Shown: one piece after another, positions 20,975 through 35,374 of the stretch
How the letters are laid out: each line of letters begins with the position of its first letter
Numbering within the stretch: the stretch's first letter is position 1
Source: Amoebidium appalachense
Lineage: Eukaryota > Ichthyosporea
DNA length: 64,000 nucleotides
Direction of reading: 5' to 3'
NCBI GenBank assembly: GCA_963693365.1
Contig: CAVNZM010000003.1
Location: forward strand, 14,570,001-14,634,000
Translations under genes and position numbers: made by a program
Notes under the pieces: generated by a model
What the model saw: only the letters and a program-made list of their open reading frames with translations
The model's database searches: none
What the model was told of the DNA's origin: nothing

Positions 20975-21583
20975 TGTAAACATCTGTACACGCCGTACAT
21001 GTTTACTATTACGAATATACTGTACATATCATAGTGATCACGTAGATATTGTGTACATATGATCAGATCAATATCACACGCGACAGCCGCGGGCTGCGGC
21101 TCACGACTGAGGGCGGCGCCGGCAATATGCAGTGGCCGTGCAGTCAGTATGAACCAATAGAATTCGAGAACCGCTAGGATAGGAATGCAAGTCTCATCCA
21201 CTACGGAGGCGACATCTATAGCTAAACGAACGGAACCAATAAGGAAATCAGACCCAGTTGCATAAACCTAAACGGGCTTAAGTATTGACCAATCATTTGC
21301 CACAAAGTTATCCTTTTAGTTAGCTTCATGTTATTGGTGCACTGTGTGCACATAAAGACGACCGCACTCTTCTGACTGGTCAGAAGTCACGAAGGCATCA
21401 ATGCCACCCATCCAGATGATCCGGAACCTGGGGGCTATATAAACAAGCCGTCCCAGTACGGGGGATCACTCTGAACGAGCACATTAAATAGTAACCTGGC
21501 CGCGTGTGCCTTACTACCCGTTCTCTGTCTTTATTCTGATTCAGTTGTTCTCTGCCTTATCCCAACTAGTTCAACTGTTTACA
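20975..21583 (+). repeat. 3' LTR of gypsy-2
   Basis: Over 99% identical by eye to 13,346-13,955. It starts directly after the purine tract CGAGAAGGGGGGAG. Confidence 0.93.
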
Positions 21584-21759
21584 AGATAGCGAGAGGAAGG
21601 ATCAGGTTGAAAGACGGTAGGCTGAGGACATTCAGAAGTGGCGTTGGTGAATCGGGGGAAAAGAGGGATGGAGGGAGGGGGGGAAAAGAAAGCATAAAAA
21701 GGGTGACCATCAGGTATCCTAACTAAATGAAAACAAAAACGAAGAGACAATTCCTCCAT

Positions 21760-22245
21760 TCAACAAACAGCAGATGACAATCCAAACATGCTAATTAAGG
21801 GAGGCACAAAGTTTAACCGAGTACGAAACAAAGTGCGCAGCGCAGTACCCTGAAAATCGTCGATATCTTTCAGCGCCACGGCCGCCTCGCGAGGTGGGGC
21901 GCAGGCCAATAGCGGAAGTCCATATTCAAAAGTCGGCCGTAAAAAAGTTTTATAGTAGAGAAGAAGGTTCGCAGGATGGATCACAGACTCCCATTGAAAC
22001 ATATTTGACACGATGTGAAGCTTACCCTTCGCACGAGCGATCCGTGCCGTGAGGAGCTTGCGGAAATCAATACCCCGTGCAGTAAAAGGAATACCCAAAT
22101 AGTCATAGGTGCTCTGAACAGGAATAGGAAGACCGGCCAATCGAAAGGAAGCGTTTTTCGAAAAAGTAGCACACTTTGCAATTCCGACTGTCATGAGATT
22201 CTCAGTGCACCATTGATCCACCTGACGAACATCAGCAAAGATCAC
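21760..22245 (-). pseudogene. LINE (non-LTR) reverse transcriptase, C-terminal fragment
   Basis: The translation shows the region after the RT catalytic box: FADVRQVDQWCTEN, then YDYLGIPF, then LRPTFEYGLPLL, which matches the usual thumb-side order in LINE RTs. The fragment has no start and no YADD box and runs straight into stop codons, so it is a remnant. The stretch 21,584-21,759 next to the gypsy-2 LTR probably continues the same LINE. Confidence 0.65.
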
Positions 22246-22384
22246 CCCCCATCCGAAACCGGTCCAGTACGACTTTATGACGTCCTATCGTCGTTAAGAT
22301 ATCCAAAAGATAGGTTAGGACGGGTTTAGGATAACCCGGAATTTCAGGATGGCAAGGCGTCTGAAACACATCCCATTTATACTA
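22246..22384. other. Flank between LINE fragment and DIRS copy D3
   Basis: The minus strand still reads LINE-like in broken frames up to about 22,330. The remaining bases are plain flank of D3. Confidence 0.3.
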
Positions 22385-23058
22385 TCTATGAAAACTACTC
22401 CGGGACGTGTGTTGCCTCTAGGGGGACATCCCCTTGGACGAAAGTGAACCTGCAATGGTTGTAAACCACGGCAAGCCCCCAGTCATCAATTTATTGATCC
22501 GTGAGGTCCTTGTGCCCAAAAAACGGGGGAAGTCTTCGCCCCGTGAAAAAACAGCACGTATGTGGGGATCAATGGGGGTTGAGTGTAGGGTGGAGGTGGG
22601 TGGGTGAAAAAGAAAATATAGCTGTAAAGCTGTAGGTGCTAAACACAGAGGATGTGTTGTTGCTTGATGATCTGCTAAAAACTGTCGTGCTTATATACCT
22701 AAGGCTGCCGAACTGAGCCAATCAAAACCGATCTAGTGTTATGTGAAATCTTATCCTGAGCCAATCAAACTCGGTCTAGTGATCTGTGGAATCTGATGTT
22801 TTGATCGGCTAATAGGTGCCCGTATGCGGGCAGCCGAACGCGAACTGCTAAAACATGAAACGAAGCCTGTTGATATCGGACACCCATCCTACGTGTTTAC
22901 CCAGAAAAATATTTATGTCAATAATTTCCACAAATAAAACCTCTATGAAAACTACTCCGGGACGTGTGTTGCCTCTAGGGGGACATCCCCTTGGACGAAA
23001 GTGAACCTGCAATGGTTGTAAACCACGGCACGAGAGCAGTATGCTTGCTCCAAAGGTT

Positions 23059-24230
23059 TCACTTAAGAATAGAGGCGAATACACGTGTGGTAGTGGCAGC
23101 AATGGAGGCCGGACGAAGTCGGGTATAGATCAGGAAACAGTCGGAGGACCACCTGCCGAGTTGTTTGATTCGGGAGTCGTCGACCCCGGCCTCAGCCAGT
23201 GCTGTGGCCCCCCCGATGCGGAGGCTGTGTCCGGCAAACCGGGAGGGTGAGAGGCCTGCCCGGGAGAGGAGGGCACGGAAGTCGGCAGAGAAAGCACTCT
23301 TGGTGTAGGGGATGCCACCGAGACTGAAGAGGGGGTCGTTGGGTTGACCGGACGTTGTATCCAGGAACTGCCGGAGGAGATGGGCTGGGGAGAAGTGGGT
23401 GAGGGGCAGGGCAGCTAGAGTGACGTTGACACCTCGGGCCTGTACATCCGTCTTAGAGGTTGGCAGGTGGAGGGTGGCATGGGACAAAGTACCGGTGGGG
23501 GTGTAGGTGAAGGTCACGTCTTTCCGTTTAACGTGACGGGACGGGTCAAAGGAAGTCAGGGTTTTGGAGGTAAATTCCCCCGAACGGAGGAGACCACAGA
23601 AACCGACGATGAGGGCCGTCCATAGCCGTAGATTAGCCGAGGAGGCCTTGGTGGGGCACTGGCCATGGAGTAGGCTAAGGTGGGAGGGCAGGAGGGGCTC
23701 CCTGGTGGATGATCGGGGTCGGATGTTGTGAGAAAGCTGCCATCTGCCCACCCCTCGGAAGAACCAGGCCAGAGACTTGTCGTGGGGGTAGGGAGCAGGG
23801 AGGCCCATGTCGAGGTGGAGTCTGGTGATGGCTGAATTGTAGCCGGCCAAGGAAGAGGCCTGTACCCCTCGTTGGGCACACCAGGCGAGAAAAAGCTGCA
23901 CGGTGTGGGGGGGAGGCCGGGAGGGAGGGCCCGGCGGAGGATTGCAGCCGAGATGCCACACAAAAATCGATGAACACTTTTTGTACCCTGGAGTAAAAGG
24001 CCCGAGAGTCGAGGTTGAGACTCAGGGCCTGGCATTCCTGCAGGGTAGTGGTGGCACGAAGCAGCTCGGCCGGAGCAAAGTGGGGGGCCAATCGGCCAGC
24101 GTTGCTCCGGAAGGGGAGATCTGGGGGGGGGGGGGGGGGGGGGGGGTGAGCCCAGGGGAAGGGATAGGAACTTGTGGACCCAGAAGGGGAAGGGGCAGGG
24201 CTCCGGTTGCAGGTAAGGTCGGAGTCGTCG
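23059..24230 (-). pseudogene. Frameshifted tyrosine recombinase of D3
   Basis: The C-terminal 300 residues are open and keep all catalytic residues (GLLRSGEF, AGHSLRIGG, FLIYTR). The N-terminal part lies in another frame (23,675-24,091). The switch falls in the G-rich stretch near 23,905-23,930, where D3 has GTGTGGGGGGGGAGG and D2 has GTGTGTGGGGAGG. Confidence 0.75.
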
Positions 24231-24415
24231 GGTCCGGGGAAGTTGGTTACGGAGGAGCTGCGCGGCGAATGATTGGGCTGGGTAGGGGGGCCAGCAGCTC
24301 CCGGAGGCGGGAGGTGTCAACGTGGTGCTGGGGCAGCGGGCGGGCCACCGGGGCTGAGCCTCGGGGGAAGGGGGTGGTTAGCAAGGGTGGGGCACCCTCG
24401 GGGAGATCCCGGCAT

Positions 24416-24453
<38 letters not shown>

Positions 24454-24789
24454 CAGGGCCCCGGGGGGTTAGAGTAGGGCAGCTGGGCCCGAGGGAGGGT
24501 TTGCAGGGAGGGCAGCGGGGCCCTGTGCAGGGGATGCCCGAGCACGCGCGGGTGTGGGCGTACACAGAGTTAGAAGAAGGGAGGGAGCGCTAGGTGAGTG
24601 TAAGGGGGGGAGGCTCGTGGGATGGGGGGGGAGTAAATTTATGTGCAGTGGCCAGAATAACGTCTTTGTGTAGGGACATTTATTCTTGGCGCGCGCGGGC
24701 GCCGTAGTTGGCCTGCGAAAAATGTTACTCAGCCCTAGTGCCCCGTTTTTTCCCGAGCTCCGTGTCCTTGGAGCCGTGTAACCTAGCTC

Positions 24790-25392
24790 CTAGCCCCTAT
24801 GTTCTATCTGTGGGTGTGGGTGTGCGCGTAGACTAGGCATTGTGCTTGCAGTCTTTGCGGGGGTGTGTGCCAGAGCAGAGCGGGCACACGTGGGAGAAGG
24901 GGCAGGGCTGCTTAGCGCAGGACCGACCGTTGTGGAAATTCCTGCAGTGTGTTGCGGGTAGATCCACGGGTCGAGCCGGTGGTGCCGGGCCGGGTTGCGG
25001 GCCGGGTCGGTTGGGGGTTTGTCCCCCGCCGGGCTTGTGGGGGGGCTCGAAACCATCAAGACCACAGCCGGGCTTGGGGTACATGGGGCAGGCCGCGCTG
25101 GGGTGGTCGGGGAAGCCGCAACGCTGACATGCGTCCGGGATGAGCAGAGTGGGTGGCAGGAGGAGATCCTGGTGGAGTTGGGCGAGCAGGTTGGGACACT
25201 CGATCGGAGCCCGACCCTGTTGGTGGGCAACGGTTCGGGCGTATACGTCATAGTTGTGGATCTGGGCCCACGGGTATCGGGTGCTGAGGCGAGTGATGCG
25301 TTGGTCAGCCTGTGGCGGAGGTCGCTGCGGGTCAGGCGCTTAGGTGCCGCGGTAGGGGCGGCGGCTGAGGCCTGGCGCTTTTTCGGCGGCAT
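24790..25392 (-). pseudogene. Internally deleted gag of D3
   Basis: The first 31 codons match D2 gag, then the deletion shifts the frame. The zinc-finger part (24,833-25,084) survives only in a different frame. The FHINGRS segment of D2 lacks one codon here (FHNGRS), as in D1. Confidence 0.8.
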
Positions 25393-25763
25393 GCTGACCG
25401 GCGTAGGGAAAGATAGGGAGAAGAAATGAAAAAGAAAATATAGCTGTAAAGCTGTAGGTGCTAAACACAGAGGATGTGTTGTTGCTTGCTGATCTGCTAA
25501 AAACTGTCGTGCTTATATACCTAAGGCTGCCGAACTGAGCCAATCAAAACCGATCTAGTGTTATGTGAAATCTTATCCTGAGCCAATCAAACTCGGTCTA
25601 GTGATCTGTGGAATCTGATGTTTTGATCGGCTAATAGGTGCCCGTATGCGGGCAGCCGAACGCGAACTGCTAAAACATGAAACGAAGCCTGTTGATATCG
25701 GACACCCATCCTACGTGTTTACCCAGAAAAATATTTATGTCAATAATTTCCACAAATAAAACC

Positions 25764-28270
25764 AATACGTCTGGCACGGATTCAAGACATTGGACATCTG
25801 CAAGACGTAGTAAAGTCGTCTGACAAGATGTCATACAGACACCTGGAAGTGCACTTATACCCATCAGCACAAGTCCGGATGTCCTTAACCCCCCATTAAA
25901 TTGTCCGATGGGTTGCGGATGCATGCGGGATATATGAAAGACGTCTTTCGGGTTTTCATGTCTTTTACTTCTTAATGATATCTTGGACGGATTGAGGACA
26001 TATTTTTATCATCCCGGAACATGGGGTAGTTGACAGATGTCCTAAAGACGTCTGCACTCACTCTACAGGATGTCTATGAGAGATACCGATACATATTATA
26101 TAGATGTGTGTAAGATGCATTATACACGCAAGTAAGTTGACATAAGGCGCTCGTGGGATGGGCGTAGAGATATGTTAAAGATATACTGCGGAGATCTTAG
26201 TACAATCTTTATCCTCTCTTAATCCCGTATGTACCATGCAACATGTGCGAAACGAACTGATTGCGTTAGGATGTCGTCAGGATATATCACAGCTAGGCAA
26301 TGGATCATCTAAGGAGATCTTTGGAGAGTTCTTTTGTAGCGCTATTGGCCATCCAAATTATATCTTCAAGACAGGCCATGTCTGTGCATGTGATATGCTA
26401 ACGCAATTTTAGGCAAGTATTGGTGATACCTTTCTGCGATCTTCACGCCCTATTTGGGGTAGCTTAAAGATGTTCAGAGTTGCAATTATAGGTATTGTGT
26501 TAGGATTACTTTAGGACCTCTTTAAGGGTTTAATGGGATCGATTTAGATGATCTTTAAGTGTTCCCTGGGATAGAAAAGCAAAGCACGTATCGCTATCCT
26601 CCATCAGCAATCTTGCACGAACATCCAAAACACATCCAACCCATCTAGGATATGCAACTGTATATTAATGGATACCTGTTGGATATACAAACGATATGTA
26701 GGATGGTTTCGGTCGAACATATCAATACCATCCACTGGATATATACATGTCAATTTCATCCTGACCTCCAACCGATGTCCAATATATATGTAGTTGCATG
26801 CTTAGATAGTGATCAAGATATTGCACCCCTATTAGATATCACATATGGATATCCATGCTGTACCTCCATTGAGCATCGTTGTGATATCACATATCTGGAT
26901 ATGCAATCAATGCTTATATGGATACATAATTGCACCTATAATGGCCATTAAATACACATTAGATGCATATGAATGCAGACATCAAACGCCATCTGGTTGG
27001 TTCGGCATGTATTGGATATTAGACAGATGCCCACAATGGATATCGACGCTGGATATCCAATGATGGAATTTCAACTGCATTCCTCCGTTGGATAGCTATA
27101 TGTATATAAAACATTCTGGACATCCATTTGGATGATTAGCTGTATATTAGACTGGATCGGTAACAACATATCCAATATATGACTGACAAGGATATCTGAT
27201 CAAAATCCCCATACAGATATCATGATATCCCTGTAGCAAGACATGCAATACACCTAACAAGTATATCCAATGGCGGTCTATAGTGGATGTCCATATTGGA
27301 TATCCATTACGATATCCAGATGGATCGCTATTACATGTGCACTTGACCCCAACGCTAATGAACAATGCATGCCCATATTGGATACGTACAATGGATATCC
27401 ATTCCGATATCCAGATACATACGCATTTGCTTGTCCACTAGACCCTCCTATAATAACCAAAGCATGACGATTCCACATATCCAATTAGATCACCAAATAT
27501 GTCTCTGACGGTTATCCATATACACCCTCACGCTGATGTCCAATAGACAATCATACTAAGACACAATGGATAGCTATACTGGTTATCTAGGCTCAACATC
27601 CATACAGATATCTTGATACACCTGCATTTGCCCATCCACTAGACCCTAATACTAATATCCAATGCATGACGAAAATACATATCACATAGACACCCATACC
27701 GATCTCCAACGGCTATCCATATGCACCCCTGCTTACCCATCCAATATATGTCGATATACATATACAATGCATCACCATTCAAAATATCTAAGCTTAATAT
27801 CCAACATGATATGCGGATACATATACACCTACATATGCACTAGGCACCTATGTTGATACCTAATGCATGAAAAACAAACATATCAAAGTAGATACCCAAC
27901 CTAATGCCTAACACTTTTGGGATATCCATTTACACCCGTATCTAATACTCAAATTTCACTATAACAGCTATCTGGGTTGATACCCATACAGATAGCCAGA
28001 TACATCTGTAGCTACATGTCTAGGGTATATCCACTGGATTAATTGCATAATTTTGGTACTGTATATCTGCAGCATATCTATTAGGGTGTATTTGATATGT
28101 AATAAGGCATTTCCGGATAAACATTATACATCTTTACCGATCCATCGCATAACCATATGATGGCTAATGACCACCATTGATAAATAATTTATGTCTGGTC
28201 TTATATCTATCACATAAGTAATATTTATCCACGGCACAAAGTTACACAACCACGTTATACTCGGTTCCAC
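25764..28270. repeat. Degenerate GGATATCC-rich satellite-like region
   Basis: About 2.5 kb is crowded with the words GGATAT, ATATCC and GATATCCA on both strands, mostly 20-60 bp apart, with no constant period. ORFs of 60-100 codons on both strands are by-products of this. No gene is recognisable. The same words form the tandem arrays at 2,294-2,421 and 45,560-45,800, so the family is dispersed. Confidence 0.6.
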
Positions 28271-28283
28271 AAATCAAGGGGAA

Positions 28284-28340
28284 GAAATAGATTTACACAT
28301 GAGGCACACATACACACACACACCCACACACACACACCCA

Positions 28341-28378
<38 letters not shown>

Positions 28379-28406
28379 GTCACCCACAAACACACACACA
28401 CATGAG

Positions 28407-28483
<77 letters not shown>

Positions 28484-28498
28484 GGGGGGGGGGGGGGG
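28284..28498. repeat. CA microsatellite followed by G run
   Basis: Interrupted (CA)n with GAGGCACA interruptions to 28,480, then about 18 G. It lies just downstream of the donor site of the exon at 28,519-28,750. Confidence 0.9.
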
Positions 28499-28518
28499 TA
28501 ACATTAAAAAAAAATTAC

Positions 28519-28750
28519 CTTGCATGATAACGTCGTCCTCGGTGTCCCTGAGGTAGTCTTCTTCTCCATCATCAGTCTGAGGGAATGGGATCCCTACATC
28601 CTCCCCCTCCACCGCCTCCAACAGCTCCTCCAAAGAAACATCGGGGGCCTCGTCTTCCACAATTAAATTGGCCCCCCTCTCCTCCTCCAGACCCATGACG
28701 ATGGTCCTACGCAAATCCAGGGCATCCCAACGCCGTACCTTGGTTGCTAC
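28519..28750 (-). CDS. Putative internal exon, acidic protein, unknown gene
   Basis: A 232-nt open segment is bounded by a good acceptor (TTTCTGCTTTCTCAG before 28,750) and donor (AAG|GTAATT at 28,518). It starts in phase 0 and encodes 77 residues, with KVRRWDALDLRRTIVMGLEE and then a very acidic stretch (EEDYLRDTEDDVIMQ). Normal amino-acid composition inside a sea of microsatellite supports a real exon. The preceding exon is probably 31,126-31,243, whose end phase matches. I do not recognise the family. Confidence 0.5.
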
Positions 28751-28847
28751 CTGAGAAAGCAGAAAGCAACAGAACGTGTGCGAGAATGTGGGACCTATAC
28801 ACACAGTACATACACACAACGCCTGAGGGGACTAAAAAGGATTCATA

Positions 28848-28886
<39 letters not shown>

Positions 28887-28954
28887 AGCACTGTGTCACA
28901 CACACACACACACACACTGGCACACACACACACACACACACACACAACCACGAG

Positions 28955-29014
<60 letters not shown>

Positions 29015-29015
29015 C

Positions 29016-29048
<33 letters not shown>

Positions 29049-29107
29049 ACAACACGAGGCACACACACTCCACACACACACACACACAAACACGAGGCAC
29101 ACACACA

Positions 29108-29157
<50 letters not shown>

Positions 29158-29440
29158 ACACACACACACACACACACACACACAACCACGAGGCACACAC
29201 ACACACACACACACACACATACAAGCACCGTGACGAGGCACACACACACACACACACACAAGCACGAGGCACACACACACAAGCACCGTGACGAGGCACA
29301 CACACACACACACACACAAGCACGAGGCACACACACACAAGCACCGTGACGAGGCACACACACACACACACACACAAGCACGAGGCACACACACACAAGC
29401 ACCGTGACGAGGCGCACACACACACATACACAAGCACGAG

Positions 29441-29509
<69 letters not shown>

Positions 29510-29538
29510 CGAGGCACACACACACATACACACATTCT

Positions 29539-29592
<54 letters not shown>

Positions 29593-29628
29593 AACACGAG
29601 GCACACACACACATACACACATTCTGGG

Positions 29629-29672
<44 letters not shown>

Positions 29673-29834
29673 CACAGACACACACACACACACACACACA
29701 TACACACACACACACATACACACACAAGCACCATGACGAGGCACACACACACACACACACACAAGCACGAGGCACACACACACAAGCACCGTGACGAGGC
29801 ACACACACACACACACACAAGCACGAGGCACACA

Positions 29835-29877
<43 letters not shown>

Positions 29878-30121
29878 CGAGGCACACACACACACACACC
29901 CACACACACACACACACACACACAGACACAGACACACACACAGACACAGACACACACACACACACCCACACACATACACACACACACACACATACACACA
30001 CACACACATACACACACAAGCACCGTGACGAGGCACACACACACACACACACACACAAGCACGAGGCACACACACACAAGCACCGTGACGAGGCACACAC
30101 ACACACACACACAAGCACGAG

Positions 30122-30163
<42 letters not shown>

Positions 30164-30444
30164 GCACACACACACACACACACACACAACCACGAGGCAC
30201 ACACACACACACACACACACACACAACCACCGTGACGAGGCACACACACACACACACACACAAGCACGAGGCACACACACACAACCACCGTGACGAGGCA
30301 CACACACACACACACACACAAGCACGAGGCACACACACACAAGCACCGTGACGAGGCACACACACACACACACACACACAAGCACGAGGCACACACACAC
30401 AAGCACCGTGACGAGGCGCACACACACACACACACAAGCACGAG

Positions 30445-30518
<74 letters not shown>

Positions 30519-30600
30519 ACATTCTGGGACACACACACACACACACACGCACACACACACAAACACAAACACGAGGCACACACACACATACACACATTCT

Positions 30601-30646
<46 letters not shown>

Positions 30647-30818
30647 CACAGACACACACACACATACACACACACACACACATACACACACACACACATA
30701 CACACACAAGCACCGTGACGAGGCACACACACACACACACACACACAAGCACGAGGCACACACACACAAGCACCGTGACGAGGCACACACACACACACAC
30801 ACAAGCACGAGGCACACA

Positions 30819-30867
<49 letters not shown>

Positions 30868-31125
30868 CGAGGCACACACACACACACACAAACACGAGGC
30901 ACACACACACACACACCACACACACACACACACACACAGACACAGACACACACACACACACACACACAGACACACACACACACATACACACACACACACA
31001 TACACACACAAGCACCGTGACGAGGCACACACACACACACACAAGCACGAGGCACACACACACACACACACACACACACGCGCGCGCGCGCCCACACACA
31101 CACAAACACAAACACACACACATAC
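28751..31125. repeat. CA-based higher-order minisatellite, 2.3 kb
   Basis: From 28,850 the plus strand is CA repeats broken by recurring cores: AAGCACGAGGCACA, AAGCACCGTGACGAGGCACA and CATTCTGGGACACA. The cores recur in the same order at spacings of about 28-60 bp, and larger blocks (about 29,430-29,760 and 30,440-30,780) repeat each other. The very long ORFs on both strands are pure repeat translation. If the two flanking exons belong to one gene, this is its intron, transcribed as GU repeats. Confidence 0.9.
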
Positions 31126-31243
31126 CTGCAACATGAACGTACGGTTCTTGTTTGTCCTGCAATGGTCCCCGGCATGGAATTTGCTTGACTTGAGGTCGTT
31201 CTCAGATGAACCATGAAAGCAGTTGTACGCAGACTTGGCCATA
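31126..31243 (-). CDS. Putative internal exon, unknown gene
   Basis: A 118-nt segment between acceptor CCCGGAG|T and donor CAG|GTATGTG encodes [20 protein letters not shown] and about 19 more residues. Its 3' end is in phase 0, which matches the start of the exon at 28,750. The acceptor is preceded by a C run of more than 30 on this strand. It may join the Plavaka-like sequence upstream, but the phase there is unresolved. Confidence 0.45.
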
Positions 31244-31245
31244 CT

Positions 31246-31287
<42 letters not shown>

Positions 31288-31538
31288 TGGTGTCAACCGT
31301 GGCACTGGATATCCATTTGAGCATACTCTATACGGGTAATTGTTCCCAAAACCATATGCATTGTAGCTTTAATTGTACATTAGGATGATTGATCTCCTTT
31401 GTATATCCTGTTGGTTATGTAGTGTATGTACGTTGGACATGTAAGGATATTTATATAGATATAACACGTGATCACCATTGGCCATCGAATCTATGTCCAT
31501 TTGATTCTGTGTTCCTGCAGCTGGCAATGTGTGTGCCT

Positions 31539-34076
<2,538 letters not shown>

Positions 34077-34102
34077 GTGTGTGTGTGTGTGTGTGTGTGC
34101 CT

Positions 34103-34181
<79 letters not shown>

Positions 34182-34186
34182 CTCTC

Positions 34187-34277
<91 letters not shown>

Positions 34278-34293
34278 GAATGTTTGTGTGTGT

Positions 34294-34332
<39 letters not shown>

Positions 34333-34348
34333 CTTCGTGTGTGTGCCT

Positions 34349-34385
<37 letters not shown>

Positions 34386-34399
34386 GTGTGTGTGCCTCG

Positions 34400-34430
<31 letters not shown>

Positions 34431-34550
34431 CCCAGAATGTTTGTGTGTTTGTGTGTGTGTGTTTGTTGGTGGGGGGGGGGAGGGGGGGAGGGTGGGGGGG
34501 GGAGGGGGGGGGGAGGAAAAGGGGAAGGGTGAGGGGGGGGGGACCACCTT
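34077..34550. repeat. GT array with short interruptions, then G-rich tract
   Basis: (GT)n interrupted by CCTCTCG, CCCTGAATGTTT and TTCTTCG, followed at 34,470-34,542 by G-rich DNA. On the minus strand this lies just 3' of the transposase-like sequence. Confidence 0.9.
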
Positions 34551-35110
34551 CATAATATCTCTGTACTCGTTCGCACGAAGAAACGTGAGGTCGGAAACGG
34601 TGCTGCTGAAGTGACGAAAGCTGCTATAACGTGGCATGTTGCTGAATCGACAGTCAAACTCCCGTATGACGTCCTTTGCAGCGGTGTCTGCTGCTAGGCC
34701 CACCGTTCATGTCCTCGCATACCTTCTTCACGTACAGTTTATATTCAATTAGGAGCTGCTTAAATACACCACTGTCTACCTGGTGCATACGTTCGATTGG
34801 GACACCCCATATCCACAGAAAGCCTGGGAACCCCGGGCACGCATTCTCCCAGAAGTCCTGCATGGAAGCCATCTTGAGTAACTGTGTAGCTGCTGCTTTG
34901 TCCCCGGGAACACCGCTAGCCCTCAAGCCGAGGACTGCATCACGCAGCGCCTTCTCCGCTTGCTCGTGGTGCAGAGCAGCGGGCTCCCAAACCGTGGACA
35001 GGTTAGTGCACGACACTCTGCATTTGTTGCACGGACACGCAGTTGTAACCGCGCCCCTGCGCGTAGAAGTTGTATCCGGTGTCTACCTTGTACATGTGCA
35101 AACGCACGTG
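34551..35110 (-). pseudogene. Plavaka-like DDE transposase fragment, frameshifted
   Basis: The first part (to 34,654) reads CPCNKCRVSCTNL, then FWENACPGFPGF, then VPIERMHQVDSGVFKQLLIE. The second (34,703 down to about 34,555) reads IREFDCRFSNMPRYSSFRHF, then FLRANEYRDIMKVV. The order of a Cys-pair segment, an MHxxxxGxFK block and a DxRFxxxPRY...EYRxxMK block matches Plavaka-type transposases as I know them. The two parts are in different frames near 34,690, through a mutation or an implausibly short 32-nt intron (GTATGC...AGCAG). The N- and C-terminal regions are not identified. Confidence 0.5.
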
Positions 35111-35145
35111 CTCGTTGGGGGTCGGACACACACGTACCTGGTCAG

Positions 35146-35147
<2 letters not shown>

Positions 35148-35218
<71 letters not shown>

Positions 35219-35223
35219 ACACG

Positions 35224-35269
<46 letters not shown>

Positions 35270-35280
35270 CACACACACAT

Positions 35281-35327
<47 letters not shown>

Positions 35328-35365
35328 GGGGGGGGAGGGGGGGGGAAAGAAAGAGGGGATCAGCG
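35148..35365. repeat. CA microsatellite and G run at the nuclear/mitochondrial border
   Basis: (CA)n with CG interruptions to 35,325, then G-rich DNA to about 35,350. Mitochondrial-type sequence begins within the next 25 bases. Confidence 0.9.
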
Positions 35366-35374
35366 ATGGAGGGT

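Larger units (their letters stand above)
13346..21583 (+). mobile_element. Ty3/gypsy chromovirus gypsy-2, complete and young
   Basis: LTRs of 610 bp (13,346-13,955) and 609 bp (20,975-21,583) differ only around GAGCCGCGGC versus GAGGGCGGC near 13,490 and 21,110. The target duplication AGATA (13,341-13,345 and 21,584-21,588) is intact. The primer-binding site, gag, protease, RT, RNase H, integrase, chromodomain, hairpin and purine tract follow in order. The chromodomain at the integrase C-terminus places it among the chromoviruses. The coding regions share one frame, divided by two stop codons. Confidence 0.95.
22385..25763 (-). mobile_element. DIRS/PAT-type element D3, internally deleted
   Basis: Termini are intact: B2 22,385-22,473, A2 22,606-22,941, B1 22,942-23,030 and A1 25,428-25,763. 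Two deletions are seen relative to D2. About 1.4 kb containing the RT catalytic core is missing at about 24,252 (D2 equivalents 5,232 and 6,650 are joined), and about 600 bp of gag at about 25,300. The recombinase ORF is frameshifted. A 32-G run (24,419-24,450) replaces the 25-G run of D2. The gag deletion is the same as in D1, so this is a mobile non-autonomous subfamily. Confidence 0.9.

Noticed and set aside
26652-27856. Several ORFs of 60-100 codons on both strands
   Set aside because: They overlap one another in the GGATATCC-rich repeat region and have no domain resemblance.
28850-31120. Regularly spaced cores resembling a CRISPR array
   Set aside because: The spaces between cores are CA repeat, not unique spacers; unit lengths vary and the genome is eukaryotic.
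28832-31305. ORFs of up to 820 codons on both strands made of Cys-Val or Thr-His repeats
   Set aside because: They are translations of CA/GT microsatellite. Such DNA has no stop codons in some frames, and the composition shows no protein character.
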